The notes: generated by a model not told the origin, from the letters alone. DNA of 64,000 nt from Physcomitrium patens (GCF_000002425.4 NC_037253.1:12456238-12520237); one strand, 5' to 3'; positions 1-11,300 are shown, counted from the first letter of the stretch. Translations and numbers: made by a program.

Positions 1-1770
1 AGCGCCTTCTAGAGAATGACGCCATTCTTGAAAGGAATCCACGATCGCAAGAAGTTCTTTATCGTGGATCTCATAATTGATCTCGGCTGCTGAGAATTTT
101 CTTAAATGAAAAGCTATCGGATGAAGTTTGTCATCTGTTCCCATTTGTGATAAAACTGCACCCAAGGCAAAATCTGATGCATCTGTTTCCATAAGAAATG
201 CCTTGGAAAAATCAACACGATATAAGACTGGTGCAGAGACAAACGATGTCTTCAAGGCTTCAAATGTTGCTTTCGCTTCTTGATTCCATTGGAATTTATC
301 TTTACTAGTCAAGCGTGTAAGTGGAGCTGCAACTCGTGAGAAATCTTTGATGAAGATCCGATAGTAATTGGCAAATCCCAAGAAACATTGGACATCTCTT
401 ACTGCCCTTGGAATCTTCCAATCCATGATTGTTTGGACTTTCTTAGAATCCATCATGAGACCATCATTTGAAATGATGTATCCTAAAAAGTCAACTTGAG
501 TAGTGTGAAATACACACTTTTCTATCTTGGCGTACAATCCTGCATCTCTAAGTTTTTGTAATACTTGACGAACATGTATTTCATGTTCTTCGATGTTCTT
601 AGAATAGATCAGGATATCGTCTACATAGCAGACGACAAAATTGTCTAAGAATTCACGAAATACATCATTCATGAGATGTTGAAAAGCAGCTGGTGCATTC
701 GTGACTCCAAAGGGCATGACATTATATTCGAAATGTCCATACCTGGTTCGAAACGCAGTCTTCCATTCATCTCCTTCTTTGATCCGTACTAGATTATATG
801 CTCCTCTTAGATCTATTTTTGTATAGATCTTAGCTTGATTCAATTGGTCAAGGAGTCCTGATATCAAAGGTAATGGATACCTGTTCTTGATTGTGATCTT
901 GTTGAATCCTCGATAATCAACACACATTCGTAAAGATCCATCTTTTTTCTTTACGAATAGAATTGGAGCTCCTGCTGGAGATTTTGAATGGCGTATGAAA
1001 TTCTTCGCTAAATTCTCGTCAATATATGTCTTGAGTTCAGCCATCTCATCTTGCGATAAACTGTAAATTGGTCCAAATGGTGGCTGAGTTCCTTCCTTGA
1101 GGTCGATTGAACAATCATATGGGCGATGCTCAGGAAGAATATCTACATTCTTTTTCTCAAAAACGTCTTGATAATCCTGATATTGACTTGGAATGCCACT
1201 TGAAGTCTTTACGTTTTCAGAAATAGGTGCAACATAAATAGCAAAAGTTGATCCTTCTTTTGCTGCGTGTATAAATGCTTTTGCACCTATTAGTACGGGT
1301 TTTACTATACTAGACTTATAATTTTTTACTTGGTTGGTAGAACTATTAATAACGCTTTGGGAAAAGTCAAGTTTATGCGAATTCCAATCTATTCGAGGGT
1401 TATATTTTTCTAGCCAGAATAAACCTAAAATAACTGGATTGGACGGGGATTTAATTATGTTAAAAGCTATGTAGCTTTCATGACCGTCTATTGTTACTTT
1501 TATAGGATGAGTTTCATGAGTGACATCTCCAGAAGAGAAGGGACGACCATCTATGACTTCTACATGTACTGGTTTAGGTTTCTGTACAAAGGGTATTTTA
1601 CGACTTTTAACAAATTGTTCATCTAAAAAACATGCTGAGGCTCCCGAATCTAATAAAGCAGAGGCTTTGTAATTCTTAGGTCCTAAATATAAGTCTATTA
1701 TAAAACAAGGAGAGGGTTCTGAGGAGAAGATAGGACCTTCATTAGGAATTGTACAAGGTTCCAGCTGCAC
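1..1770 (-). CDS. pol: Class 1 pol (protease, RT, start of RNase H), partial
   Basis: Chromovirus Pol fragment. The frame can be opened from a GTG at 1768-1770 (first residues VQLEPC, as in the other copies) and runs off the window with no stop that I noticed. Domains in order: aspartic protease with a DSGAS active site, reverse transcriptase with the YxDD box (the codons read CYVDDILIYSK, where other copies have L in the second position), then the first RNase H catalytic region ([15 protein letters not shown]). The frame lies -1 relative to gag, as in the other copies. The right-hand start is by analogy; there is no ATG, and a frameshift or recoded Gag-Pol product is likely in the family. 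Confidence 0.8.
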   Translation of the reverse strand, partial: MQLEPCTIPNEGPIFSSEPSPCFIIDLYLGPKNYKASALLDSGASACFLDEQFVKSRKIPFVQKPKPVHVEVIDGRPFSSGDVTHETHPIKVTIDGHESYIAFNIIKSPSNPVILGLFWLEKYNPRIDWNSHKLDFSQSVINSSTNQVKNYKSSIVKPVLIGAKAFIHAAKEGSTFAIYVAPISENVKTSSGIPSQYQDYQDVFEKKNVDILPEHRPYDCSIDLKEGTQPPFGPIYSLSQDEMAELKTYIDENLAKNFIRHSKSPAGAPILFVKKKDGSLRMCVDYRGFNKITIKNRYPLPLISGLLDQLNQAKIYTKIDLRGAYNLVRIKEGDEWKTAFRTRYGHFEYNVMPFGVTNAPAAFQHLMNDVFREFLDNFVVCYVDDILIYSKNIEEHEIHVRQVLQKLRDAGLYAKIEKCVFHTTQVDFLGYIISNDGLMMDSKKVQTIMDWKIPRAVRDVQCFLGFANYYRIFIKDFSRVAAPLTRLTSKDKFQWNQEAKATFEALKTSFVSAPVLYRVDFSKAFLMETDASDFALGAVLSQMGTDDKLHPIAFHLRKFSAAEINYEIHDKELLAIVDSFQEWRHSLEGA

Positions 1771-1775
1771 GGTCC

Positions 1776-2780
1776 CTATTGTAGCTGGACGAATCCGTTT
1801 TCTGACATGTTGTCTTCTTTGACCGTCGTACCCCTCATTTTATAGTTGCGTCGTTTCTTTGGACAATGTTGAGTAGTGTGCTTAGGTTCTCCGCAATATA
1901 AACATAATCCTTCTTGACGACGACGAATCTTTTCTTGCTCAGTTAGGGGTTTAAAACGTATCGCGTCAATTTACATGTCTTCTACTTCTGAATGTACGTT
2001 TGGCAAAGATGTTGATGTTGCCATTGAGTAATAACGTTGAGGTTCCCGTGAATGATTCTCGGATCAAAATTCGAAAAGTCAATTATCACATTTTACCGCA
2101 AAATCGATTGCTTGACTCAAAGTTTGAGGATCAGATAAGTTGAGCATCAATTTCTTTACTTCGTATTGCAATCCATAAAGAAATTGACTGATGAGTGCAG
2201 CATCATCCCACTTGATGTCAATTGCAAGTTGTCAAAATTGTGAAGCATATACTGTTAGTGAGCGATTTCCTTGTCGCAGAATTTGGATCTTATTTGTTAC
2301 AACACGAGTTGCATCGTGTTCACCATACATAGATCGAAACTCCGCCAAAAAAGCTTCCAAATTGTCCAATATTGGATTTCGTTGTTCAAGAAAAGACGAA
2401 AACCACGATAATGCAGAACCAAAAAGTAGAGTGCCAATAAACCTGACTTGTGATCCTGGAGTTGGATAGCTTTGCGGTTAAAGTTCAATTGCCAATTGTA
2501 CTTGATTGATGAATCCTCGAAACTTTGATCTCGTACCATTAAATTTCTCGGGTAAGGTAATTCTTGGTTTTCTAGTGCTTATAGGGTGTTGTACAATTGG
2601 AGAAGGAACGTGATTTGTTGTAGATGTTGAAGCAGCTCCGATCATCTCTATATCCCCACTTTCTGCTATTGTTGTTCTTTCCTGTGTTGGTGAATTGAGT
2701 TGATGCATCGCAAGCATTAACTCCCTTATTTGCTCTTCCATTTGTGCCATTACACTCTTCATTTCAACAAGCTCTGCCAT
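1776..2780 (-). pseudogene. gag: Class 1 gag with five in-frame stops, copy A
   Basis: Retrotransposon Gag, 335 codons from the ATG at 2778-2780 (MAELVEMK) to a TAG at 1776-1778. The single frame holds a helical N-terminus, the Gag core (a region ending LSWFSSFLEQ and on) and one CCHC zinc knuckle (CLYCGEPKHTAQHC) that would bind genomic RNA. Stop codons interrupt this frame after residues LAIEL, SQF, EF and DM and at the end (LQ). All five are at the same places in the copies at 22883-23887, 30430-31434 and 33826-34830. No frameshift is needed to read from one end to the other. Full-length Gag cannot be made by ordinary translation. Confidence 0.85.
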
Positions 2781-2992
2781 AATGACACTAAGAAGAAAAA
2801 TTTGTTTGATATTGCTCAAGACAAAAGAAAAGAAAGACTTGATAACAAAGAAGATACTAAGAACAATATCAGTTTAGAAGTGGGTAATCCGCAAACTTCT
2901 AATACGCTTATGTCTTGTCAAGAGAAAGGGGTAATCCACTCTTACTCAAGAAAAAACAAAGCTCTGATATTATAAGTGTATTCTTGTCAATC

Positions 2993-3544
2993 TGTTAAGG
3001 ACAAAGACTCGATGAGGGAAAACATACACCAAAAGGCTATCTCGATATAATAAGTCAAAATTTAAACAAGTAGGTATATTAAAAGGAAACTGGAATGGCT
3101 ATTTCCACAAGATAAGAAACTAAAGACTCTTGAACCTGGACTAGAAGCAAGAAAGGAGTTGACAAGAGTGAAGAAGCCTTCACTCTTGTCTCTATATATA
3201 CTATCTAACTAGGGGCTACGTGGCGACGTTCTATAGGACCTCCAATATGTGTTGACTTTGTAGGACACATGCCTTGACTTACAAGGCAAGTTTTTCTACG
3301 TGTGGGCCATATAGTTAGCTTGATCTTCAAGCTAACAACATGTGTGGCACATGGCCAACTTGTTGACCACGTTTCTAATCCAAAAAGTCAATTAAAGACA
3401 CCTATGAAGTCAAAGCAGCATCTAGGAAGTTTCTAGGAAGCTTTTATATTAAATATGATAGAATTAACTTACTTTTATCTACTTTTACTTACTTCTACCT
3501 ATTTCTATATGTAATTATTAGCTTACATGATTATGGCCGTGACA
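2993..3544 (-). repeat. Class 1 5' LTR (copy A)
   Basis: 552-bp long terminal repeat of variant 1, in reverse orientation, starting TGTTAAGG and ending GGCCGTGACA on the plus strand. It matches the LTRs at 24100-24651, 31647-32205 and 38883-39434. It carries the TATA-like TATATATA and the GACAAGAGTGAAG hairpin described for 33404-33433. Confidence 0.92.
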
Positions 3545-4616
3545 TTAACTTAATAAAATATATTTCTAAAAATTTTAAGCCAAAAATTCATGTAAAAACT
3601 CAGGATATGGCTCCAACCATTACTATCAAAAAAACAACTCACTTACTGCCTTTGAATTACATGTACTATCTTCAATATTCTATAACAACTTCATATAAAC
3701 TCCAAATGCAAAAATTCTTTCATAAGAGATATAAATCTTTAAATCACTTTTGTGGTTGCTTCTTTTAATCTCCAAAATCTATAATAAAACTCCTCATATC
3801 TTCAAAATAGCAACATTATATCTTAAAAATATACCTTATCTTCAAATAACTATAACTTCATCATCTTAACTCCAAATCCTTTAAAATTTGTATATAAATT
3901 ATATTCCAAATCCTAAAACTTACAATCCTTACTTTTGATTCTCAAATGTCTCTTTTAAAGTTGTCAAAATCCTTATTATAGTTGGAGATAGCATGCTAAA
4001 TGCCTTCGACCAATAGAAATAAAGATCTTTATTTTTAGTCTTCATCCATCCATAACTTACTTTCATCCCTTCAAATAAGCTTCTTAGAGGTTTGGACCTT
4101 CATCTTTGAGTTCCAATCTTCTCTTTAAATTTTATGCTAAATATTTAAATCGTATATATTTAAAATACTATAATCAACATAGATAAATCTCAAAATAAAT
4201 TTTTTTATATTAACTCTTTTAAATCAATCTACTAACCTTTCTAAAATGCATCAATACTTAAAAATATATTATCTATTTTAATTAATTTTTACATACTATA
4301 AATAATCATAATATGATAACATTACTAATTTGAGGATATAGAGATTTAAATTAGAAGATATAATCTTGCAGTGACTTGAATTGTGTTAAATTAGTCAATT
4401 CATTATGTGCTAACTTCTCCATATTAATAAGCCAAAATTGATTCTTAATCTCAATCTCAAATTCTTCCTAATTATCAAATCTAAATCTCTTGAGCTCCAT
4501 AGCTTTGAACTTAATCTGGCTACCAAATGGTTGTTGTACCTTTCAAATAATTAGAGGCAAATAAAATTCCTTCATTGGTGTTTATTCCAAATAATTGGAG
4601 GTACTATTGCATATTG
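3545..4616. other. AT-rich sequence between two retrotransposons, no gene
   Basis: About 1.1 kb of AT-rich sequence between the class 1 LTR and the target duplication of the class 3 host element. I find no ORF of note, no recognisable domain and no element ends. It is probably old intergenic DNA or a very worn element. Confidence 0.6.
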
Positions 4617-4621
4617 AAGAG
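4617..4621. repeat. Left target-site duplication AAGAG of the class 3 host
   Basis: AAGAG directly left of the LTR start TGTGATTG; the identical partner is at 41633-41637, directly right of the other LTR end. Ty3/gypsy elements make 5-bp duplications. Confidence 0.85.
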
Positions 4622-5387
4622 TGTGATTGTTTGTTTTACTTATTCTAGAAGAAACTTCCCAACATAAACCTATATATGGAGATTCGAACACGGAAAATGA
4701 CTAGTTGCTTAAGCATTCACGTTAGGGTCACACAATCAATTACCTCCTGAATGTATTGTCTCTATTTCCAATATTTGAACACACAAGGAAACTATAATCT
4801 CCTCCTTCATCTTATCGGTCTCTTCTTTACAACAATTCAGTCATACCAATAACTACTATTTCTACCAATATACTCACCCTCATAATCTCCAACTACAATA
4901 CTGCGCCCTCACAGCTTTTAGCACACAATTACCCTCATTCCAATCACTAGAATTCTTCACACAGAACTGCCATTCACATTACAGTGTTTCACACAAACAC
5001 ATACTCATTCTCTCTGCTGAACTACAATCAAATTTCAGCATTCAATCTTTCTTCTTCTTAAATAATACCAATCACATTTCCATTCCATAATTCACTTCAT
5101 AATATTCAAAAACTTTCAATCTTCTTATTCAAAGAAAATAACAAACAAAAAAAAAGAGGTAGCACCAAGCTTACCCTGGCTCACAACTCTCACAGTCTGG
5201 CATTTTCTTCCCCTCTTCCATCCTCCTTATATTACCCCGAGATACCAACTCCTATACTACAAATGATAACTACTTTTCCTGACTATTCATCCATTCTACC
5301 TGCTGAACCACCTTTTCAGTAGTTATCTATCCATATTTACACTATACACTAGGTATCTATATTCTAAAAATAACTACTTATTCTACA
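4622..5387 (-). repeat. Class 3 3' LTR
   Basis: 766 bp, starting TGTGATTGTTTG and ending TTATTCTACA on the plus strand. Closely similar to 40838-41632 and to 56766-57528. In the coding (minus) direction it begins TGTAGAATAAG and ends CAATCACA, so it has TG...CA ends. Confidence 0.88.
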
Positions 5388-5400
5388 TAGCCCCACTCCT
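5388..5400 (-). other. Class 3 polypurine tract
   Basis: On the minus strand AGGAGTGGGGCTA lies immediately upstream of the LTR, where the plus-strand primer tract should be. The same tract follows the LTR at 57529. Confidence 0.65.
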
Positions 5401-5489
5401 AACTATGTAGTGTCTTCGCAAACACTCAATTGATACCTATCTAAAAATTATCTAACAAAACTCTAACAAAATTGCGATCCCTCTGGCCT

Positions 5490-5990
5490 ATCCAATTAAT
5501 CAATTGCCACAGTATCTGTTATTGGTTCCACCGATTCCGATTCCAACTGCAAATCTTCATCCTCCTCCAATCCTTCTATTGGCTCTTACCTCAACTGAGC
5601 TGAAAGGTCTTCATTGTACTTGTCCAGTTCACGGACTTGAGCTTCCAATTTTAGGATCTGAGAATCTCTCAATTCTAACTGGCGCTGAAAGTGACTCCTC
5701 TCTTTTGGAACTTTGGAAACTGGCAACGTCGATACTTGTGCTTGACCAATATTGACTAAATCCTCTGCCAATCTTGTCACCTCGGCATTCAAGGCCTTAA
5801 TTTCAGCCCTTAACTACTCCATTTCACATCTATATTGGTCACTCAATACCAATTTCTCTTGCGCCAATAACTCGGCCTTTTCTCGTTCCACTACCAATTG
5901 ACCCTTCGCTTTTTCCAGTTCCAAAATTGAATTATTGTGAGCCTAGAATAGTTCTTGCTTGTGGGTCTGTACCATGCATTTTCTTTCTTG
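5490..5990 (-). pseudogene. Class 3 3'-terminal coiled-coil ORF, broken
   Basis: Minus-strand frame of roughly 150 codons between the RT remnant and the 3' LTR. It is rich in Glu, Lys, Leu and Gln with heptad-like spacing (for example LELEKAKGQLVVEREKAELL and LKLEAQVRELDKYNEDL), so a long coiled coil is likely. At least three in-frame stops interrupt it (TAG near 5940, TAG near 5817, TGA near 5583). The acidic tail after the last stop is also seen in the second class 3 copy near 57650-57760, which shows that the reading frame once continued. I do not recognise a named family. A structural or particle-associated role is possible but unproven. Confidence 0.5.
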
Positions 5991-6070
5991 TGACTGGCTC
6001 TTCACTGTTAACTTTTAACTGGAACTACTACTCTAAAAAAAACAAGAAATACAAGAAAATGGCACTCCAG

Positions 6071-7220
6071 TCAACCCAAAACAACACCACAAAATGACTT
6101 TAACTGGTGCCCCACTCCTATTCTTTTACCTAATGGTGATAATGACAACATGTTACCCATATTATCCGTGAAAGGTAATGAGAAGTAATCTTTCTTGGTG
6201 GCCACATTTAACTTTTGAAAATCTTGACATATCCTGATTTTTCCATTCTTCTTCCATACCATCACGATTGGCAAAATCCACTCACTATTTGGTACCGGGT
6301 AAATAAAACCAACCGCAAGAAGCTTGTCCAATTCCTCCTTCACCATGAGGGAATATTCAGGATTAAGGTAATGTTGCCTCTGCCATACTGGTTTAGCGTT
6401 CTCTTCTAAAATGATACAATGCTCACAGACTTCAGCAGGAATACCTTTTAAATCATCATAAGTCCAAGCAAAAGTGGATTTATGATGCAAGAAAAATTCG
6501 GTCCAGTAGGTCAACTCTTGTTCCTTAATACCTTTGTAGACCTTAATTGTCCAAGGTTCTACTGTGGTCGCCAAGTTGATAGTTTGACATAAAGGTGCAA
6601 TGATGATGTTCTGTTTCAACCCTCGCGCTAGTTTAAAGTCAGTCGGTAAGTTCGACATATACGAAGTACTGAATCCTGTGTCCAGGGCACTAAAATGGTG
6701 CACATCATACTTGGTCATCCAATCAGTACTAACATAATCCGAGTTTTCCGAGTCAGTCGGGTATATCAAGTACTCCCCGGACCTCCACATTGGTACACCA
6801 CTCCAGGGTGTAGTGCTGCGTCCATGGGCGCCTCCGTAATTGGTGCTACTGCATCGTCATCGGAGCAAAGCTCATCTTCCGACATTAATTCAGATGCTGG
6901 CAATTGAGACTCTCCATGATATTGTACCGGGTACATCTGTAAAACAATCTGGTCCCGACCTTTTTCAATTGTCAATGTACCTCGGCTCCAATTGTTCTTA
7001 GCTTTAGCTTGATAAAGCCAAGGTTTGTCCAATAAAATGGGATACGATAACGTAGAACTCTGTAATCAAAATATAATATAATCGATTTTATATGTCAATC
7101 TTGCGATTACAGTGGCAATATTGTATAAGATTTCCATTGGCTTTACCCGACTATGATCTGCCATTCGCAAGACCAATGTCGTAGGTAGCAATTGCTTTAG
7201 ATCCAAGTCCTCCATTATAT
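6071..7220 (-). pseudogene. pol: Class 3 pol fragment: protease end to first part of RT
   Basis: Broken Ty3/gypsy Pol. Going left on the minus strand: end of the protease (the LVLRMADHSR stretch), a linker with KPWLYQAKAKNNW, a frameshift near 6785, then FAWTYDDLKGIP, AKPVWQRQHYLNPEYSLMVK, LDKLLAVGFIYPVPNSEW and KKNGKIRICQDFQKLNVATK, which are the opening motifs of plant Ty3/gypsy RT. The frame ends soon after DYFSLPFTDNM; the YxDD box, RNase H and integrase are absent and the sequence passes directly to the coiled-coil region. The protease is completed upstream across the class 2 insertion (15243-16013). Confidence 0.8.
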
Positions 7221-7224
7221 CCGC
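7221..7224. repeat. Left target-site duplication CCGC of the class 2 element
   Basis: CCGC abuts the LTR at 7225 and recurs at 15243-15246 after the other LTR. The second class 3 copy at 57990-58030 has the uninterrupted site (TCCATTGTATCTGTATTCATT), which shows that only one copy was present before insertion. Confidence 0.75.
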
Positions 7225-8570
7225 TGTCGTATTACGTGCTTTCCTGCTTGAGAACGCGCCGGGCGTCTGGCTGTAGAAGGTAGTATGGAGATTCGCCGAT
7301 AGTCAAGTAGTCTATCAGTTTTTGACTGCTGGAATATAAACGACTGCAACAATGTACCGTAAATCTATACGGATGCTCTTCGACTGCTTGTCGAAGTCTT
7401 TTTTTTTTTCTTTTCCCAGCCGATAGGTCTCTAGACGTTACAGAGAACCCCGAACAACCCAAACTGTTAATCTTCAATACCCCTTTGTACTTACGATCTT
7501 GTATCCACTGACTGTCCTGTTAGATTAACCCAATAAATTTCATTCACTCCGCATACTCAATCCTATAGACACCCCTTTAATCCTTCAATCACAGACGAAA
7601 CTCGATTTTACAAAACAGTCAAGAGTATTCAAACCCACTTTATTTAAAAATCCCGATTCACCATTACAACACTGACTTCAGCCGCGATTGCCTCAGTCTT
7701 CCCAAAACTCTATGAAGAAGAAAAATCCAAATTCTATGTCTTTCCTTCCCCGACCCGAAGCATGAAGCTCCTTTCTCTAATTCCCTTGATCTTCTAAAAA
7801 AACCCCCAATGAAACCCGAACTGGTAACCTTGTAGAAGCTTGAAAAAAAAAACTCCCTCCCCCCCCCGATTCTCCTCTAACCTTATCCTCTGGATTTCTT
7901 CAATCTTCCGTCTTAGATCCGGAATTGGCTTCCACCTCAAGCTTGGATCCGAAATTGGCTCTCGCCGTCAGAGCTTAGATCCGAAATTGGCTCACGTCAT
8001 CAAACTTTCTCCTCCGTTTTTACCTTTAAAAAATCCATTTACCGAAAACAACGTTCCCTGAAACGGCACAGAGAACAGGACAGCCTGAAACAGAATCAAA
8101 TCCCGTAATCGGGACCACATTGAGTCGCCCGACCAATTCAGATCCTATATTGGAAAAGATGCTCGTAGTAACCTGGATGTTCTCGTAATTGAGTCAAATT
8201 GGTCCTCGAGTCAGATTGGCTAAGATCTGTAGTAAGACCTGGTTTTCCCGTAATTAGACTGCATTGGGTTGACCGGCCAATTCAGGTCTCATATTGGATA
8301 AGAGGACCCGGATTGGATTATCGAAATTGGATCCAATTGGCTCCTCGAACCCGTCGTGTGAATTGGTCCTTCTCTTCCTGCTGACTCTCATTATTGGAAT
8401 CGAACGGAGCATTTCAGTATGCCCCGGCTGACTGTAACGGAGTGACTAAACCTGACCACTCAGTATTTGTACTGGAGTTGGTCGATGCTCCCAATATTCG
8501 AGGTAACTGAATATTAATAAAATTCCTCTTTCTTTTTATTTTCACTCTATACTCGTGTTACAACATGACA
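7225..8570 (-). repeat. Class 2 3' LTR (copy 1)
   Basis: 1346 bp, TGTCGTATTACG to CAACATGACA on the plus strand. Between about 7915 and 8400 it holds a dozen or so ATTGG pentamers, which read CCAAT in the element's own transcription direction and fall in its U3 part. It lacks the 143-bp tandem duplication found in the partner LTR at 13754-15242. Confidence 0.92.
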
Positions 8571-8586
8571 TCCACCCCCTCTGAAC
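8571..8586 (-). other. Class 2 polypurine tract
   Basis: Minus strand AGAGGGGGTGGA lies immediately upstream of the LTR start TGTCATG. The same tract is at 59530-59541 in the second copy. Confidence 0.75.
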
Positions 8587-8632
8587 CTGTGCATCCTCCG
8601 GTATGCACCAATTTACCCAATTGCTGTTTGAT

Positions 8633-10122
8633 TCAGAATATATCCCCTACGTCTTTGTCCAGTTCTTCTTCGTCACCTTCATTATCCATATCACTTTCAT
8701 CTTCTTGCTGCGGAATCTCTGTACCTTCATTAAGGTCTTCCATATTCATCTCTGCGTGTCTTCGTTTAAATATTTTTACTCGCTTCCCTGCAATTGGCAT
8801 TTTCAATTTTGTACCATCTAACTCCCGTAATGAGTAAGTCGCATTACCATGAACAGTTGTTACAACATATGGTCCAAACCAACGTTTCAAAAATTTCCGC
8901 AAGGTACTATGTTGATTATCCAGACTATTGTCATAAACAAGTACCTAATCACCTTCCTCGATTGCTTTTGGTCTCAATCGATATTGCTTATCGAATCGCG
9001 CCTTGTTTTGTAACCTTGCTCTTTTTAACCTTTCCAATGCTATTTGGACATCTTCCGTCCTTTGCTCCAATTGTCAAATCCTAATAGCCAGAAGTTCTTC
9101 TCTTGTCAATCCATCTTCCCATGGTAGCATACTCCAAGTAAGTACCTTTTCTTCAATCGGCATAATTGGTTTTTGACCTGTCATAAGTTCTACTGGCATA
9201 TATCCTGTCACCAAACTATGTGTTGTTCGATCAGCCCATAATGCAAATGACAAAAGCCGTGGCCACTCTTTAACCTTCCCATTACAAGCTTTAACCAATG
9301 CTTTCACAATCGGCGGGTGACCGCGTTCACTTTTCGCATTCCCTTCCGGATTATAAGCAGTAGTCAGTGATAGTTTAACTCTACATTTTTCAAAGAACTT
9401 ACGAGCTTCTTGTGCATTTAATTCTCTACGATCTGCAGTGATTTTTCCTACGCACCCGTAACGGCAAATGACATCTTCAAGCAAAAACCTACAAATCCCC
9501 TCTGTAGATTTTGTCCTCAATGCTCTTCCTTCTACTTGATTTGATAAATCTTCACGAGCTAAAACCAAATATCTCATCTGCCATAACCCAACCGGCATAA
9601 TAACCAAATCAACAACCCATTTAAAATGAATAGCCAGAGGATACGTAGGATGAAGACCATCTCGATGTCGGATATTAGAATACGATTGACAGATTTTACA
9701 TGACTCTACAAATGAGAGCACATCTCGATACATATTTTTCTACCAATATCGTTCCTTGAGTTTAGCAAAAGTAGCCCAGATTCCTCTATGCCCTGCCCAT
9801 AAACTATCATGAAACTCCTTTAATAATTTTAGTCTTTCTTCCCTTTTGCCTATCACTCGCTGTGGCATCCCAATTCCTTTCTTCGGTCTCTTCCATAAGA
9901 ATCCATCTCCAAGTAAAAATCCATATGCTTTTTTTCTTATTTGTTTGAATTTTTCTGTAGACCAATTCCCCTGCTTAGACAAGGTATTCAAATAATGACC
10001 AATATCCAATAATTCTCCTTCATAAGATTCTGCAAGAAATAGCTTGTCTTCTCTGTTGAGATTTGATATTGAATAGAATTTCAATCCGACATCATCAATG
10101 TCTTCAACCATTTCGTCCTCCC
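8633..10122 (-). pseudogene. pol: Class 2 integrase region, broken (copy 1)
   Basis: One minus-strand frame of about 490 codons covering the integrase. The zinc-binding N-terminus shows HDSLWAGH followed by CKIC; the catalytic core shows the first Asp in VVDLVIMP, the second in TADRREL and the Glu in GNAKSERGH; the C-terminus has WFGPYVV (GPY/F-type) and ends in an acidic tail (DMDNEGDEEELDKD). Three stops break the frame: TAG at 9740-9742 (TGG in copy 2), TGA at 9074-9076 (also in copy 2) and TAG near 8947 (TGG in copy 2). The N-terminal zinc finger was joined to RT by deletion of RNase H, so this part is out of frame with RT. Confidence 0.85.
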
Positions 10123-11300
10123 TCTTGTATCTAAAGTTTCATCCTTGTCTCCTTCTCTGCACCCTTTTATAGGAACATCATCTAGAAAAGGCATAGTCTT
10201 TTCCGGAATAAAATCTCTCAATACCTTATTCATCCCATTCATCATATGCGCAACCGAGTTGGTCGCGCCTTGAGGAAGAGTGCACATTCTAACCAATCCA
10301 AGCGATGTCCTCATCGTTGTCATATCTCTACTTCCTTCGGCAAGTTGAAATTGATCATAACCTGAATACAAATCACCCATTGAATAGATCGCCCTTCCAG
10401 CAAACGCCTCAGCAAATTCATCCACAATAGGTCCAATTCCTGCATTTCTGACAGTTATAGCATTCATCGGCTGCATATCTTGAATAAACCGTAGTGACCC
10501 ATTCTTCTTAGGTACCGTAAACCATCGACTAGAATACGGCACAAATGAAGGTTCTAATATTTTCATCTTTATCTTTTCTTTCAATAGTTCGACCAATTTA
10601 GGTAAATGTGTCCTAGGTACTGGAATCGGTCTTAGATTCCAAGGTACATGCAGTACAGTGAAGATAACCATAGGTATTATAATATTTGGATCCACACACC
10701 CAATTTCATGAGATTCGAAGGCAAACGATCTACCTTGTTTAGCCAACATCTTTTTGAAGCAAGTAATTTCCTCCAGCAATAAAGAACCATCAGAACCAAT
10801 CTTCAATTCTTCAAAAGTCTCTTCAGTAAACTGATGTCCAATACTCATTGGATCTCTTAAACTTGCTTCTTTTGATGCTTCTCCCATTTCTTCTTTAGAA
10901 CCCTCTGGTAATGGTCCGGCAACAGGCTTTACCTTCTTATCTGCCGTTTTATATCTCGTCTCTACTGTGACTTCTGGTGCTTGAAAAGATTCAAGCATGG
11001 TATAAACCTCTCTCGAATGAATCTCAACAATCTTATCATTATCCCCTAACCCAATAAATGTAATCAATTCCAATGAATCTTCCAGCCCATTTTCTTCATA
11101 AACACCCAAAATCCTCTCATCATCTTGCAATGTACCTATCTTGCGTAACTGTCCTTCAATATCATATAATCTTTTTCTTTCTTTTCTTTTAAAATCATCA
11201 ACTTTCTTATACATAATATTTCCATTCTCCAATATACCAATAAAACTCGCATCAAAGGCACCTTCATCTCGCGAGAGTACCTCCTCTTTTGTACCTCCAT
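10123..11300 (-). pseudogene. pol: Class 2 RT region with RNase H deleted (copy 1)
   Basis: Minus-strand frame opening near 11232 (MENGNIMYKK). Motifs in order: FVPYSSRWFTVPKKNGSLRF, FIQDMQPMNAITVRN, YSMGDLYSGYDQFQ, the LPQGATNSVAHMMNGMNKVL stretch and the catalytic FLDDVPIKG. Immediately after DETLDTRG the frame is lost. The second copy has 799 bp more at this point (61090-61888), which hold the rest of RT, the connection and all of RNase H. The junction near 10123-10132 carries a single copy of the 9-bp repeat (here CTTGTATCT) that flanks the extra DNA in copy 2. Because 799 is not a multiple of three, the join shifts frame. Confidence 0.85.

Larger units (their letters stand above)
1..3544 (-). 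mobile_element. Class 1 chromovirus LTR retrotransposon, copy A, truncated by window edge
   Basis: This is the 5' part of a Ty3/gypsy chromovirus read on the minus strand: 5' LTR at the right, then gag, then pol through protease and RT into RNase H. It is collinear with the complete copy at 33050-39434. The window edge cuts it, so the integrase, chromodomain and 3' LTR are not visible. The base after the LTR begins the flank TTAAC; the partner duplication is outside the window. The first base lies about 10 bp from the position where another copy of this family (21098) is broken by an LTR. Confidence 0.93.

Noticed and set aside
1..12. The window start lying 10 bp from the pol breakpoint seen at 21098
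   Set aside because: It could mean that copy A is broken at the same site, but nothing left of base 1 is visible; it is probably chance.
2191..2469. A 92-codon antisense frame repeated in all class 1 gag copies (also 23298, 30845, 34137)
   Set aside because: It is the reverse strand of gag and is kept only because gag itself is nearly identical among copies; no start context or domain supports it.
2730..2975. An 81-codon frame across the class 1 leader, present in every copy
   Set aside because: It runs antisense through the gag start and leader, has low complexity, and is explained by copy similarity.
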